Positions 1 through 8,363 of a DNA stretch of 64,000 nt are shown here, piece after piece; position 1 is the stretch's first letter, and each line of letters starts with the position of its first letter. Under the pieces are notes generated by a model. That model searched no databases. It was not told the origin of the DNA and worked only from the letters and a program-made list of their open reading frames with translations. The translations under genes were made by a program, and so were the position numbers. Source of the DNA: Segatella paludivivens DSM 17968 = JCM 13650 (GTDB lineage: Bacteria > Bacteroidota > Bacteroidia > Bacteroidales > Bacteroidaceae); assembly GCF_000373185.1 (NCBI RefSeq), contig NZ_KB890686.1:35917-99916 (forward strand), in the 5' to 3' direction.

Positions 1-141
1 CAAGGCATAACATACAAACAAGCTTGATGATTCTGCACTTGGCTTGCACTACTTTTGCATAAAGTAGGCGGCGGCAAGGCATAACATACAAACAAGCTTG
101 ATGATTCTGCGCTTGGCTTGCACTACTTTTAAATAAAGTAG
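1..141. repeat. 74-bp direct repeat, two copies, upstream of the aminotransferase
   Basis: Positions 1-67 and 75-141 are almost identical (period 74), separated by a short GC-rich spacer GGCGGCG. Each copy ends in a small palindrome, CTACTTT-5 nt-AAAGTAG. Copy 1 holds a match to the Bacteroidetes -7 box (TACTTTTG, 50-57); in copy 2 the same site reads TACTTTTA and has lost the G. The array may continue left of the window. It could be a duplicated promoter region for the gene at 177, but that is inference. Confidence 0.8.
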
Positions 142-176
142 ATATATAAAACAAATAACCAGAAGGAAGAATTATT

Positions 177-1370
177 ATGGGACAGTTATCAGATCGTTTG
201 AATCGTTTAGCGCCATCAGCAACACTTGCTATGTCGCAGAAAAGTAATGAAATGAAAGCTCAGGGTATTGACGTCATCAATATGAGTGTCGGTGAACCTG
301 ATTTCAACACGCCGGACCACATAAAGGCAGCGGCAAAAAAGGCAATTGACGACAACTATTCAAGGTACTCACCAGTTCCTGGTTACGCTGACTTGCGCAA
401 AGCTATTTCAGCCAAACTGAAGAATGAGAACGGACTTGACTATACGATTAATGAGATTCTGGTAAGCAATGGTGCAAAACAGAGTGTATGCAACACCTTG
501 ATGGCTTTGGTTAACGACGGAGACGAAGTTATTATACCTACTCCATATTGGGTAAGCTATCCACAGATGGTGAAACTTGCAGGCGGAAATCCAGTATTCG
601 TGAATGCTGGATTTGAGCAGAACTTCAAGATGACTCCAGAACAGCTTGAGGCAGCTATAACACCCAAGACAAAGATGCTTATCCTCTGTTCGCCAAGCAA
701 CCCTACAGGTAGCGTTTACTCACAGGAAGAACTTGCTGGTCTTGCAGAAGTAATCAAGAAGCATGACGGCATGTTTGTACTGGCTGACGAGATATACGAA
801 CACATTAACTATATTGGTAAGCATGCCAGCATAGCCACAGTTGAGGGAATGAAAGAACGTTCTATCATTGTTAACGGTGTATCAAAAGCCTATGCTATGA
901 CAGGATGGAGAATAGGTTATATAGCTGCTCCTGAATGGATCGTAAAGGGATGTAACAAATTGCAGGGACAATATACAAGCGGACCATGCTCAGTAAGTCA
1001 GAAAGCTGCAGAAGCCGCTTACACACTAGAGCAAGGTTGCGTAGAGGATATGCGTAAGGCATTTGAACGCCGTCGCAACCTCATCGTAGAACTAGCTAAA
1101 AATATTCCTGGACTGGAAGTTAACGTACCAGAAGGTGCATTCTATATATTCCCGAAATGCAGCAGTTTCTTTGGTAAGAGCAATGGCGAGAAGACAATCA
1201 ACAACTCAACCGACTTTGCACTCTACCTACTGGAAGAAGCTCATGTCGCAACAGTTGGCGGTGATGCATTCGGAGACAAGGAATGTTTCAGAATGAGTTA
1301 TGCAACAAGTGATGAGAACATTAAAGAGGCTATGCGCAGAATCAAGGAAATTTTAGCAAAGTTAAAATAA
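177..1370 (+). CDS. PLP-dependent aminotransferase, aspartate aminotransferase type (class I)
   Basis: A 397-residue fold-type I aminotransferase, probably moving the amino group between aspartate and 2-oxoglutarate in the cytoplasm. The whole family signature is visible: SVGEPDF near residue 37, SPSNPTG near 171 (PLP-contacting Asn), DEIYEH near 203 (Asp to the pyridine N), and SKAYAMTGWRIGY with the Schiff-base lysine at Lys237. FRMSYA near 372 holds the Arg that binds the substrate carboxylate. Length fits the short subgroup of bacterial aspartate aminotransferases. AGAAGGAAG just before the ATG could act as a ribosome binding site. It stands alone; the next gene has its own promoter. Substrate range (Asp, aromatic, or Ala) cannot be settled from sequence. 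Confidence 0.95.
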   Translation: MGQLSDRLNRLAPSATLAMSQKSNEMKAQGIDVINMSVGEPDFNTPDHIKAAAKKAIDDNYSRYSPVPGYADLRKAISAKLKNENGLDYTINEILVSNGAKQSVCNTLMALVNDGDEVIIPTPYWVSYPQMVKLAGGNPVFVNAGFEQNFKMTPEQLEAAITPKTKMLILCSPSNPTGSVYSQEELAGLAEVIKKHDGMFVLADEIYEHINYIGKHASIATVEGMKERSIIVNGVSKAYAMTGWRIGYIAAPEWIVKGCNKLQGQYTSGPCSVSQKAAEAAYTLEQGCVEDMRKAFERRRNLIVELAKNIPGLEVNVPEGAFYIFPKCSSFFGKSNGEKTINNSTDFALYLLEEAHVATVGGDAFGDKECFRMSYATSDENIKEAMRRIKEILAKLK

Positions 1371-1472
1371 CTGAAGCGAAACAAAAAAGAAAAATTAATA
1401 ACAATATGATTAAAATTAAAGCAATCTATCGTTAAAACTTCTTAATTAAGTTCGTAGTTATTCATAAATTGC

Positions 1473-1480
1473 TATCTTTG
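1473..1480 (+). promoter_or_regulatory. Bacteroidetes -7 box for the exbB operon
   Basis: TATCTTTG fits the TAnnTTTG consensus. TTCG at 1451-1454, 18 nt upstream, is a one-mismatch -33 element. It implies a leader of roughly 100 nt before exbB. Confidence 0.7.
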
Positions 1481-1583
1481 CCAAACAAAAAAAGTACGAG
1501 GACCGCAAGGCATCTTTTGACAATAACATTAAATCAAATAAACATTAATATTATTAATAACTAAAAATTAAAAATTTTAAATT

Positions 1584-2420
1584 ATGGCAACTACACAAAA
1601 AACAGCCAGCCCTAAGAAATCTGAGGGCTTTCAGGGAGTAAGAGGCGCATTCTGGATCATCGTCGTTTGCGGAATCATCGCTTTCACATTGTTCAACCTC
1701 TGGTTTGGTAACCCAATGCACTTCCAGGACGGACTAGCAAAGACTACACCAGCTGACGTTTGGGGTACAATCTTCAAGGGTGGTGTTATCGTACCAGTTA
1801 TTCACACACTTTTGCTTTCTGTATTGGCTATGTCAATCGAGCGCTCACTTGCACTTAAGACAGCTTTCGGTAAGGGTTCACTTCCTAAGTTTGTTGCAAA
1901 CATCAAGGCAGCTCTTAACGCTAACGATTTCGCAAAAGCACAGCAGCTTTGTGACAAGCAGAAGGGTTCTGTAGCAAATGTTGTTTCAGCTTCTCTTAAC
2001 GCTTACAAGGAAATGGAATCAGGTGCAAATGCAACTCTTAAGAAGTCACAGAAGGTTTCTAAGATTCAGCAGGCTCACGAGGAGGCAACTCAGCTTGAAA
2101 TGCCAACTCTTACAATGAACCTTCCTATCGTAGCTACTATCGTAACTCTTGGTACACTTACAGGTCTTCTTGGTACTGTTGTTGGTATGATCCGTTCATT
2201 CTCTGCTTTGTCTGCAGGTGGTGGCGCTGACTCAGCTGCACTTTCTGCAGGTATTTCTGAGGCTTTGATCAATACTGCATTCGGTATCGGTACATCATGG
2301 TGTGCTGTTGTATCTTACAACTATTTTACAAACAAGGTTGACAAGTTAACATACGCTCTAGACGAAGTAGGTTATTCAATTGCTCAGACATACGAAGCTA
2401 ACCATACAGAAGAAGCATAA
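1584..2420 (+). CDS. exbB: MotA/TolQ/ExbB proton channel family protein
   Basis: A 278-residue inner-membrane subunit of the TonB motor, which uses the proton gradient to energise outer-membrane receptors. Membrane segments lie near residues 24-43, 66-90, 178-202 and 222-245. The third has the family motif TLTGLLGTVVGMIRSF and the fourth GISEALINTAFGIG. An additional N-terminal membrane segment, compared with E. coli ExbB, is usual in Bacteroidetes. It is first in an operon with two exbD genes, tonB, a PstS-like gene and a TPR gene. The motif set makes the family secure; the assignment to TonB rather than gliding or Tol rests on the adjacent tonB. Confidence 0.95.
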   Translation: MATTQKTASPKKSEGFQGVRGAFWIIVVCGIIAFTLFNLWFGNPMHFQDGLAKTTPADVWGTIFKGGVIVPVIHTLLLSVLAMSIERSLALKTAFGKGSLPKFVANIKAALNANDFAKAQQLCDKQKGSVANVVSASLNAYKEMESGANATLKKSQKVSKIQQAHEEATQLEMPTLTMNLPIVATIVTLGTLTGLLGTVVGMIRSFSALSAGGGADSAALSAGISEALINTAFGIGTSWCAVVSYNYFTNKVDKLTYALDEVGYSIAQTYEANHTEEA

Positions 2421-2450
2421 TTTTTGCTAACCCTTTAAAAATTTATCGCT

Positions 2451-3095
2451 ATGGGTAAAGTAAAAATTAAGAAAAGTGACGTTTGGATCGATATGACGCC
2501 TATGTCAGACGTTATGACCCTTCTGCTTACCTTCTTTATGCTGACATCAACATTCGTAAAGAATGAGCCAGTGAAGGTGAACACTCCGGGTTCTGTGTCT
2601 GAGATTAAGGTGCCTGAGAACGGCGTCCTGACCATCTTGGTAAGTCCTGAAAAGGACAAAGCCGGTAAGCCAACAGGCGAAGGTCAGGTATTTATGAGTA
2701 TAGATAACACCGACCAGTTAGGTCAGCCCCTAGATGCGATGACTGGCAAGTTTGGTGTTACACTAAATGAAAAGCAGTCTAAGACTTTCAAGAACGAATC
2801 AACATTCGGTGTTCCAATGAATGAATTGAGCGGTTATTTGGCAATGTCTACACAGGCACGTCAGAAGACTCTTAACACCAAAGGTATTCCATTGGATAGT
2901 ATCAAAGGCGGCATGAGCGAATTCCAAGAGTGGGTAGATCAAGCTCGTAGAGTAAATACGAACTTAAAGATCGCACTTAAGGCAGACGCAACTACACCTT
3001 ACAAGACTGTAAAGAAGGTAATGAGTGAGCTCCAGGATATGGACGAAAGTCATTATTATATGATTACACAGCTTAAAAAACAGGGGGACGAATAA
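2451..3095 (+). CDS. exbD: ExbD/TolR family biopolymer transport protein (first copy)
   Basis: A 214-residue protein with a short cytoplasmic N-terminus, one membrane helix near residues 20-38 and a periplasmic domain. The helix holds MSDVMTLLLTFFM, whose Asp matches the essential proton-carrying Asp of ExbD. The periplasmic part is longer than the ~140-residue E. coli protein. It starts 30 bp after exbB and its stop touches the next exbD, so the two are almost certainly co-translated. In this operon type the two ExbD proteins probably form a heteromeric pair within the ExbB channel; that pairing is inference. Confidence 0.95.
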   Translation: MGKVKIKKSDVWIDMTPMSDVMTLLLTFFMLTSTFVKNEPVKVNTPGSVSEIKVPENGVLTILVSPEKDKAGKPTGEGQVFMSIDNTDQLGQPLDAMTGKFGVTLNEKQSKTFKNESTFGVPMNELSGYLAMSTQARQKTLNTKGIPLDSIKGGMSEFQEWVDQARRVNTNLKIALKADATTPYKTVKKVMSELQDMDESHYYMITQLKKQGDE

Positions 3096-3743
3096 ATGGC
3101 AAAGAAAGAAAGCAAACAGAAAAAGGTTAATGTCCGCGTAGACTTTACACCTATGGTGGATATGCTGATGCTTCTTATCACGTTCTTCATGCTGTGTACT
3201 ACATTGAGCAAGCCTCAGACAATGGAGCTGACAATGCCAAGTAATGACAAGAACACTCAAGATAATCAGAAGAACGAGGCTAAGGCTTCAGAGTCAATTA
3301 CTCTGTATGTAACAGCTGATAACAAGATCTTCTATGGTGAGGGTATCCCTCAGTATAGCAATCCAGCATGGCTCAAGGAAACAACTTGGGGTAATGATGG
3401 AATTCGTAAGATCTTGAGAAATCACTCTACAGCAAATGGAGTAAAGCCTGTAACACGTATCGAACTTGCAGTTAAAGAACTTAACGCTGATAAGGCTAAG
3501 AATCCTAAGATGTATCCAGACAGTATATATCAGAAGAAACTTAGCAAGATCAAGGGTGGTGAGCTCAAAGACGGTAAGGTCCCTACTCTAACTATCATCA
3601 TCAAACCTTCAGACAATGCATCATATAAGAATATGGTGGATGCTCTCGATGAGATGCAGATTCTAAGTATTGGTACTTACGTTATCGATAAGATTAATTC
3701 TGACGACGCGAAACTTCTCAAGTTGAAAGGTATAAGACTCTAA
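3096..3743 (+). CDS. exbD: ExbD/TolR family biopolymer transport protein (second copy)
   Basis: A 215-residue paralogue of the preceding gene, beginning on the base after its stop. The N-terminal helix has FTPMVDMLMLLITFFML with the conserved membrane Asp. The periplasmic domain is lysine- and asparagine-rich and has diverged from the first copy, so this is an old duplication rather than a recent one. Role as for ExbD: it couples proton flow through ExbB to TonB movement. tonB follows after 35 bp. Confidence 0.95.
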   Translation: MAKKESKQKKVNVRVDFTPMVDMLMLLITFFMLCTTLSKPQTMELTMPSNDKNTQDNQKNEAKASESITLYVTADNKIFYGEGIPQYSNPAWLKETTWGNDGIRKILRNHSTANGVKPVTRIELAVKELNADKAKNPKMYPDSIYQKKLSKIKGGELKDGKVPTLTIIIKPSDNASYKNMVDALDEMQILSIGTYVIDKINSDDAKLLKLKGIRL

Positions 3744-3778
3744 TCGATAAGTAACGAAACAATTAAAAAAGAAACAAA

Positions 3779-4618
3779 ATGGCAAAAATAGACTTATTTG
3801 ATCCTAAATGGGTCGAGATGGTGTTCGACGGAAAGAACAAAACTTATGGAGCATACCAGCTTCGTAAGGGTACTTCCGGTCGAAACATTAAATCTCTTAT
3901 AATCTTATTCATTGCTGCAGCTCTAGTAGGAGGTTTTCTTGCATGGAAAGTAATTGAACAAAAACAGGCTGAACAGCAAGCAGCTTATATGGAGGCTATG
4001 GAACTTTCTAAACTCCAGAAAGAGGCTAAAAAGAACGAGAAAAAAGAGGTTATTAAACCGAAAATTCAACCTAAGAAGGAGATTCCTGTTGCTCGTCAAA
4101 CTCAGAAATTTACTGCTCCTGTCATCAAAAAGGATGACCTTGTAAAAGAGGAAAATCAGATCAAGCAGATGGATAAGTTGGACGACAAAGTTGCCGTTGG
4201 TACTGAAAACCATGATGGAACTAAGGATCGTAATGTAGAGGCAGTGCGCAACGATATCGCTGTAAACACTCCTCCACCAGCTCCAAAGGAAGAAGTTACC
4301 AACAAGGTCTTCGACGTTGTAGAAGTTATGCCTTCATTCCCAGGAGGACAAGGCGCACTTCTGAGCTATCTTAGCTCACACGTTAAGTACCCTGTAGTTG
4401 CTCAGGAAAATGGTGTTCAAGGTCGTGTAACGGTTTCATTCGTTGTTGAGCGCGATGGTTCTATCACAGATGTACATGTTGTACGCTCTGTTGACCCATC
4501 ACTTGACCGTGAAGCAGCTCGCGTCGTTAGCAGCATGCCTAACTGGCAACCAGGTAAGCAGAATGGTTCTGCTGTTCGTGTTAAATTTAATGTACCTGTG
4601 CAATTTAAATTGCAGTAA
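3779..4618 (+). CDS. tonB: TonB family energy transducer
   Basis: A 279-residue periplasm-spanning protein that carries energy to outer-membrane receptors such as the SusC at 29.7-32.9 kb. A membrane segment near residues 40-56 (IILFIAAALVGGFLAWKVI) follows a cytoplasmic N-terminus. A Lys/Glu-rich, then proline-containing linker runs to about residue 180. The C-terminal TonB domain has VMPSFPGGQGALLSYL and YPVVAQENGVQGRVTVSFVV, ending PVQFKLQ, the usual Bacteroidetes form. The next start codon follows its stop without a gap. Confidence 0.95.
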   Translation: MAKIDLFDPKWVEMVFDGKNKTYGAYQLRKGTSGRNIKSLIILFIAAALVGGFLAWKVIEQKQAEQQAAYMEAMELSKLQKEAKKNEKKEVIKPKIQPKKEIPVARQTQKFTAPVIKKDDLVKEENQIKQMDKLDDKVAVGTENHDGTKDRNVEAVRNDIAVNTPPPAPKEEVTNKVFDVVEVMPSFPGGQGALLSYLSSHVKYPVVAQENGVQGRVTVSFVVERDGSITDVHVVRSVDPSLDREAARVVSSMPNWQPGKQNGSAVRVKFNVPVQFKLQ

Positions 4619-5578
4619 ATGAATAAGAACATATCTTATATATTTATAGGACTAACCCTATCTTTAGGAGTATTCTCATCTTGCAATGAGAATAAGCCTA
4701 AAGGTAGTAGAACTGATACACCGACGTCAGGGACGATTGAATTCGTCTCTGACGAAAGTTTTAGTCCAATCATTGAGGAAGAAAGACAGCAATTTGAGTT
4801 TGAATACCCAAAGGCGCATCTGAAACCTCTGTATACAGACGAACTAACCGGTCTGAAGATGATTCGAGACCTAAAGACTTGTCTGTTAATTACTTCACGT
4901 GGTTTGAAACCAGGTGAAATAGCCTACATCAAGACTAAAAACATTATACCTTCTGTATTTCCTATCGGTTACGACGGACTTGCACTTATCGTAAACAAGA
5001 ACAATAACGATACTTGCATGACAGTGAACAACGTTAAGAAAGTATTAAGCGGAAAGGTAAAGAACTGGAATCAAATATATCCAGGATCAAAGAGAGGTGG
5101 CATACAGGTTGTGTTTGACAATAGGAGTTCAGCAACATTACATTATGTAGTAGACTCTATACTTGGCGGCAAACCAATCATAAGTGACAACATCGTTGCA
5201 GCAAACAGCAGTAAGGAAGTTATCAACTTAGTAAGCAAAACTCCTAACGCCATTGGTGTTATTGGTTCAAACTGGCTTAATGACAAGCGAGACTCCACAA
5301 ACACCACATTCAAGAAGAATATTCATGTAATGTCTATATCCATTAAGGAAAAGGCTACACCAATGAACAGTTGGAAGCCATATCAGGCATACTTGCTAGA
5401 TGGAAGATATCCATTCGCAAGAACTATATACGCAATAGTAGTAGACCCAAGCAAAGCATTGCCTTGGAGTTTCGCCAACTATATTTCAAGTCCTAAAGGA
5501 CAACTTATTATCTTCAAATCAGGCTTACTGCCATATAGAGGTGACATAAGCATAAGAACTGTAAAAGTAAAGAATTAA
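4619..5578 (+). CDS. PstS-like phosphate/anion-binding lipoprotein
   Basis: A 319-residue periplasmic binding protein of the PstS type. The N-terminus has a lipoprotein signal peptide with lipobox FSSC at about residues 19-22. The body shows segments typical of PstS-like proteins: GTIEFVSDESFSP near 39, SVFPIGYDGLALIVNKNN in the middle, VKKVLSGKVKNWNQIYPGS, and FDNRSSATLHYVVD. No pstC, pstA or pstB lies nearby. It begins directly after the tonB stop, so it belongs to the TonB operon. The ligand is unknown; it may sense or bind anions rather than feed an ABC transporter. Confidence 0.85.
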   Translation: MNKNISYIFIGLTLSLGVFSSCNENKPKGSRTDTPTSGTIEFVSDESFSPIIEEERQQFEFEYPKAHLKPLYTDELTGLKMIRDLKTCLLITSRGLKPGEIAYIKTKNIIPSVFPIGYDGLALIVNKNNNDTCMTVNNVKKVLSGKVKNWNQIYPGSKRGGIQVVFDNRSSATLHYVVDSILGGKPIISDNIVAANSSKEVINLVSKTPNAIGVIGSNWLNDKRDSTNTTFKKNIHVMSISIKEKATPMNSWKPYQAYLLDGRYPFARTIYAIVVDPSKALPWSFANYISSPKGQLIIFKSGLLPYRGDISIRTVKVKN

Positions 5579-5655
5579 ACATTTCAGATTTAAACTATTC
5601 ATCCATTTTATCGTCATAGATGAAAGCAGTAAATGTTACATAACTAAACAAGATT

Positions 5656-7086
5656 ATGAAAAAGATTAAATACCTTGTAGCTGGTTTGCTGATGATGGGA
5701 TTATCAGTACCAGGAATGGCTCAGAACGCAAATTACAACGACTTACTGAAGCCAATAGAGCAGACACTTAAGTCTAACCCAAACCTTGACGCTAAAGGAC
5801 TAAAGGACTTGACTAAAGAGTATGAAAAAGAATTCAAGAAGGATCCAAAGGCTCTTGTTGCACTTGGTAATACCTTGTTGATGAGTAAAAAATATGACGA
5901 TGCTTCAGCTATCGGTAACATGGTTATTGCAAAGTTCAAAGATTGTGGTGATGCATACGTACTTCTTGGTGATGTCGCAGCAATGAAAGATGACGGTGGT
6001 GATGCTGCCATGTGGTATCAGCAGAGTATGACTATGGATCCTAAGAATCCTAATGGATACATGCGTTATGCAAATGTTTACAGAAAGCGTAGCCCGGAAG
6101 AAAGCGAAAGAGCTCTGAACCTTTTGAAGCAAGTTCGCCCAGACTACCCTATTGAGGCTGAAGCTGGAAACAACTTCTATCTTGGTGGAAACTATGCTAA
6201 GGCATACGAATATTTCGCAAAGACACAAAAAGAAAGTCTAGACCAATATTATCTTGTAGCTTATGCTGTATCAGCATATATGAACAACAAGAAAGATGAA
6301 AGTCTTGACATTGCAAAATTCGGTACACAGAAGTTTGCTCAAAACATAACTTTTGATCGTGTAGCACTTTGGAGTGCAGTAGACACTCAGAAGTTTGACG
6401 ATGCAATTACTTATGCCAATAAGATTGTCACAACAGACTCTGTTGAAAAGAGTGCCCGTGACTACATATACTATGGTTTAGCACTGAAGGGAAACAAACA
6501 GTACCAACAGGCTATTGACCAATACAACAAGGCTTTTGATATGGAGAAGAATAACTTCAAACCATATCAGTATATAGCTGATGCTTATGCAGAAATGGGT
6601 CAGGAAGACAAAGCTTTGGAATACAGCGAAAAGTATATGGCAAACAATCAGGATGCAACACCATCTGATTATGCAAAACTCGCTAACATCTACATACAGA
6701 AAGCTGCAAAGGGAGACGCTAACAAACAAGCTAACCTAGACAAGGCTTACAATATATATGATCAGATGGCAGTTAAGTGGCCTACTATCGCAGCATGGGT
6801 AAACAACATGGCTGGTATGCAAGCTTCTAAGGCTGGTCAAGACGACAAGAGCGTTGAATACTTCAACAAGGTTGTTGCTATGCTTGGTAACAAGGAAAAC
6901 CGCGAAGAAGATGAAACAAACACATTGAAGTCTGCATTAGCAAACCTTGGTTACTACTATTGGATTACTAAGCAGAACCTTGATGCTGCAAAGCCTATCT
7001 ACGAACAGTTGGTAAAGCTTGATCCTAATGACAAGAATGCTCGCGCAGCTCTTGGACTGGATAAGCCAGAAGATGTTAAAAAATAA
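5656..7086 (+). CDS. Periplasmic tetratricopeptide-repeat protein
   Basis: A 476-residue protein with a cleavable signal peptide (first ~22 residues, ending GMAQ) and TPR-like helical pairs through most of its length, for example AYVLLGDVAAMKDDGGDAAMWYQQS, YYGLALKGNKQYQQAIDQYNKAF and YYWITKQNLDAAKPIYEQLVKLDP. It is last in the TonB operon, 77 bp after the PstS-like gene. A TPR protein in this position is a regular feature of the Bacteroidetes operon, suggesting a scaffold for the TonB complex in the periplasm; its precise role is not known. Confidence 0.9.
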   Translation: MKKIKYLVAGLLMMGLSVPGMAQNANYNDLLKPIEQTLKSNPNLDAKGLKDLTKEYEKEFKKDPKALVALGNTLLMSKKYDDASAIGNMVIAKFKDCGDAYVLLGDVAAMKDDGGDAAMWYQQSMTMDPKNPNGYMRYANVYRKRSPEESERALNLLKQVRPDYPIEAEAGNNFYLGGNYAKAYEYFAKTQKESLDQYYLVAYAVSAYMNNKKDESLDIAKFGTQKFAQNITFDRVALWSAVDTQKFDDAITYANKIVTTDSVEKSARDYIYYGLALKGNKQYQQAIDQYNKAFDMEKNNFKPYQYIADAYAEMGQEDKALEYSEKYMANNQDATPSDYAKLANIYIQKAAKGDANKQANLDKAYNIYDQMAVKWPTIAAWVNNMAGMQASKAGQDDKSVEYFNKVVAMLGNKENREEDETNTLKSALANLGYYYWITKQNLDAAKPIYEQLVKLDPNDKNARAALGLDKPEDVKK

Positions 7087-7225
7087 TTTTTTAATAATAA
7101 CACTACACTAAACAGAACAGGCGAGAGAGCGAAAGCTATCTTGTCTGTTTATTGTTTATATACATCTGAGTTATTAGGCCAGCAAAGCTTTATGAAAAGG
7201 TACTCTAATTTATGGGCACAAAAAA

Positions 7226-7256
7226 AAGCGACACTTACGTGTCGCTTATATTTTTT
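7226..7256. terminator. Bidirectional intrinsic terminator
   Basis: Stem AGCGACAC/GTGTCGCT with loop TTAC, flanked by a run of A on the left and T on the right. It ends the ferredoxin gene (minus strand) and can also stop read-through from the TPR gene. Confidence 0.9.
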
Positions 7257-7267
7257 GCATTAATTCC

Positions 7268-7438
7268 TTACTCAGGAAGGCTGATTGCCTCGTTAGGACA
7301 AACATCAGCACATGTACCACACTCTGTACACATATCAGGATCAATAGAATACTTTTCACCCTCAGAAATTGCTCCAGATGGGCACTCATCAATACATGTA
7401 CCACAAGCGATACAGTCATCACTAATTACGTAAGCCAT
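7268..7438 (-). CDS. 2[4Fe-4S] ferredoxin, 56 residues
   Basis: A small electron carrier of the clostridial type. Reading the minus strand from ATG at 7438 gives 56 residues with two classic clusters: CIACGTCIDECP at residues 9-20 and CTECGTCADVCP at residues 37-48, each C-x2-C-x2-C-x3-C-P. The length is normal for this family. The gene is monocistronic, with a promoter at 7512-7519 and a terminator at 7226-7256. It probably passes electrons between pyruvate:ferredoxin oxidoreductase and other anaerobic redox enzymes, which is inference from family. Confidence 0.97.
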   Translation of the reverse strand: MAYVISDDCIACGTCIDECPSGAISEGEKYSIDPDMCTECGTCADVCPNEAISLPE

Positions 7439-7511
7439 AATAAATTAAATTTATAATATTAATAATGTTTTTGTAATATGTACCCTGACTTTACGCCAAA
7501 AAAGTACGCTG

Positions 7512-7519
7512 CAAAGATA
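7512..7519 (-). promoter_or_regulatory. -7 box for the ferredoxin gene
   Basis: Minus-strand TATCTTTG matches TAnnTTTG. The transcript would start near 7508 and carry a leader of about 70 nt. Confidence 0.7.
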
Positions 7520-7622
7520 CATATTAAAATCGAAATACCTACTTTTAGGTACGGTTTTTTAAATTATTTATACTTTATCTCAATAAAGAACTATACAATA
7601 AGAAATGGTATAATACGTTTAT

Positions 7623-8363
7623 ATGATAATGAATATAAAAGCATTTATAATAAGTATTGCCTTTGGTTGCAGCATTCTGGCAAACGGTCAGGAACGAATT
7701 GTGCAAAACCGTCCATACGCGGATTTGCGCCCATTTCATTTAGGCATTTCTATAGGTACGCATGTGCAGGACTTAGAACTTATGAATGTTGGACCACAGA
7801 CAATCAATAACGCAGACGGAACGGTTACAAGGCAACTGATAACAACAGATCAAAGCAGATGGGATATGGGATTCAACGTCGGAGTGTATGGAGAATTCAG
7901 AATAAACGAATTTCTACAAATGCGCATAGCACCTACCATGTATTTCGGCTCACGACATATCGTGTTTCACAATAGCACTACAGAGACTGTGACGGAAAAT
8001 CAACAAGACATGAAGACTGTTTACATCTGTGCACCAATAGACCTTATATTTGCGGCACCACGCTTCAATAATCACCGTCCGTATATACTTGGAGGAATTA
8101 CGCCAGCAATAAACCTGAGCGGGAAAGATAAAGACTATATCAAATTAAAAAAATATGATACATTTGCAGAAATAGGACTCGGATGTGATTTTTATCTTCC
8201 GTTTTTCAAAGTCAGACCTGAACTTAAATTCATGTATAGTCTGATGAACAGTCTAGATAAAGATCATATAAAAAGAATAGAAGACAAGAGTATGCTTCCC
8301 TATTCTAATTCGATTAGCGAAGCACACTCTAAGATGATAGTACTTACTTTTTACTTTGAGTAA
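7623..8363 (+). CDS. porT: PorT-like outer-membrane barrel (type IX secretion family)
   Basis: A 246-residue exported protein; the signal peptide ends near residue 22 (LANGQE). The body is all beta with repeated aromatic-rich strands and ends in a strand closing with Phe-Glu. The segment NRPYADLRPFHLGISIGTHVQDL resembles PorT of Porphyromonas gingivalis, a type IX secretion component. The second ATG (7629) is an equally good start. The last 20 bp overlap the convergent gene at 8344. No other type IX secretion genes are in the window. Family call moderate to good; membership in a working secretion system is inference. Confidence 0.75.
   Translation: MIMNIKAFIISIAFGCSILANGQERIVQNRPYADLRPFHLGISIGTHVQDLELMNVGPQTINNADGTVTRQLITTDQSRWDMGFNVGVYGEFRINEFLQMRIAPTMYFGSRHIVFHNSTTETVTENQQDMKTVYICAPIDLIFAAPRFNNHRPYILGGITPAINLSGKDKDYIKLKKYDTFAEIGLGCDFYLPFFKVRPELKFMYSLMNSLDKDHIKRIEDKSMLPYSNSISEAHSKMIVLTFYFE

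Noticed and set aside
7212-7433. A plus-strand 73-codon frame
   Set aside because: It is the mirror of the ferredoxin gene, whose two cysteine motifs are unmistakable on the minus strand.
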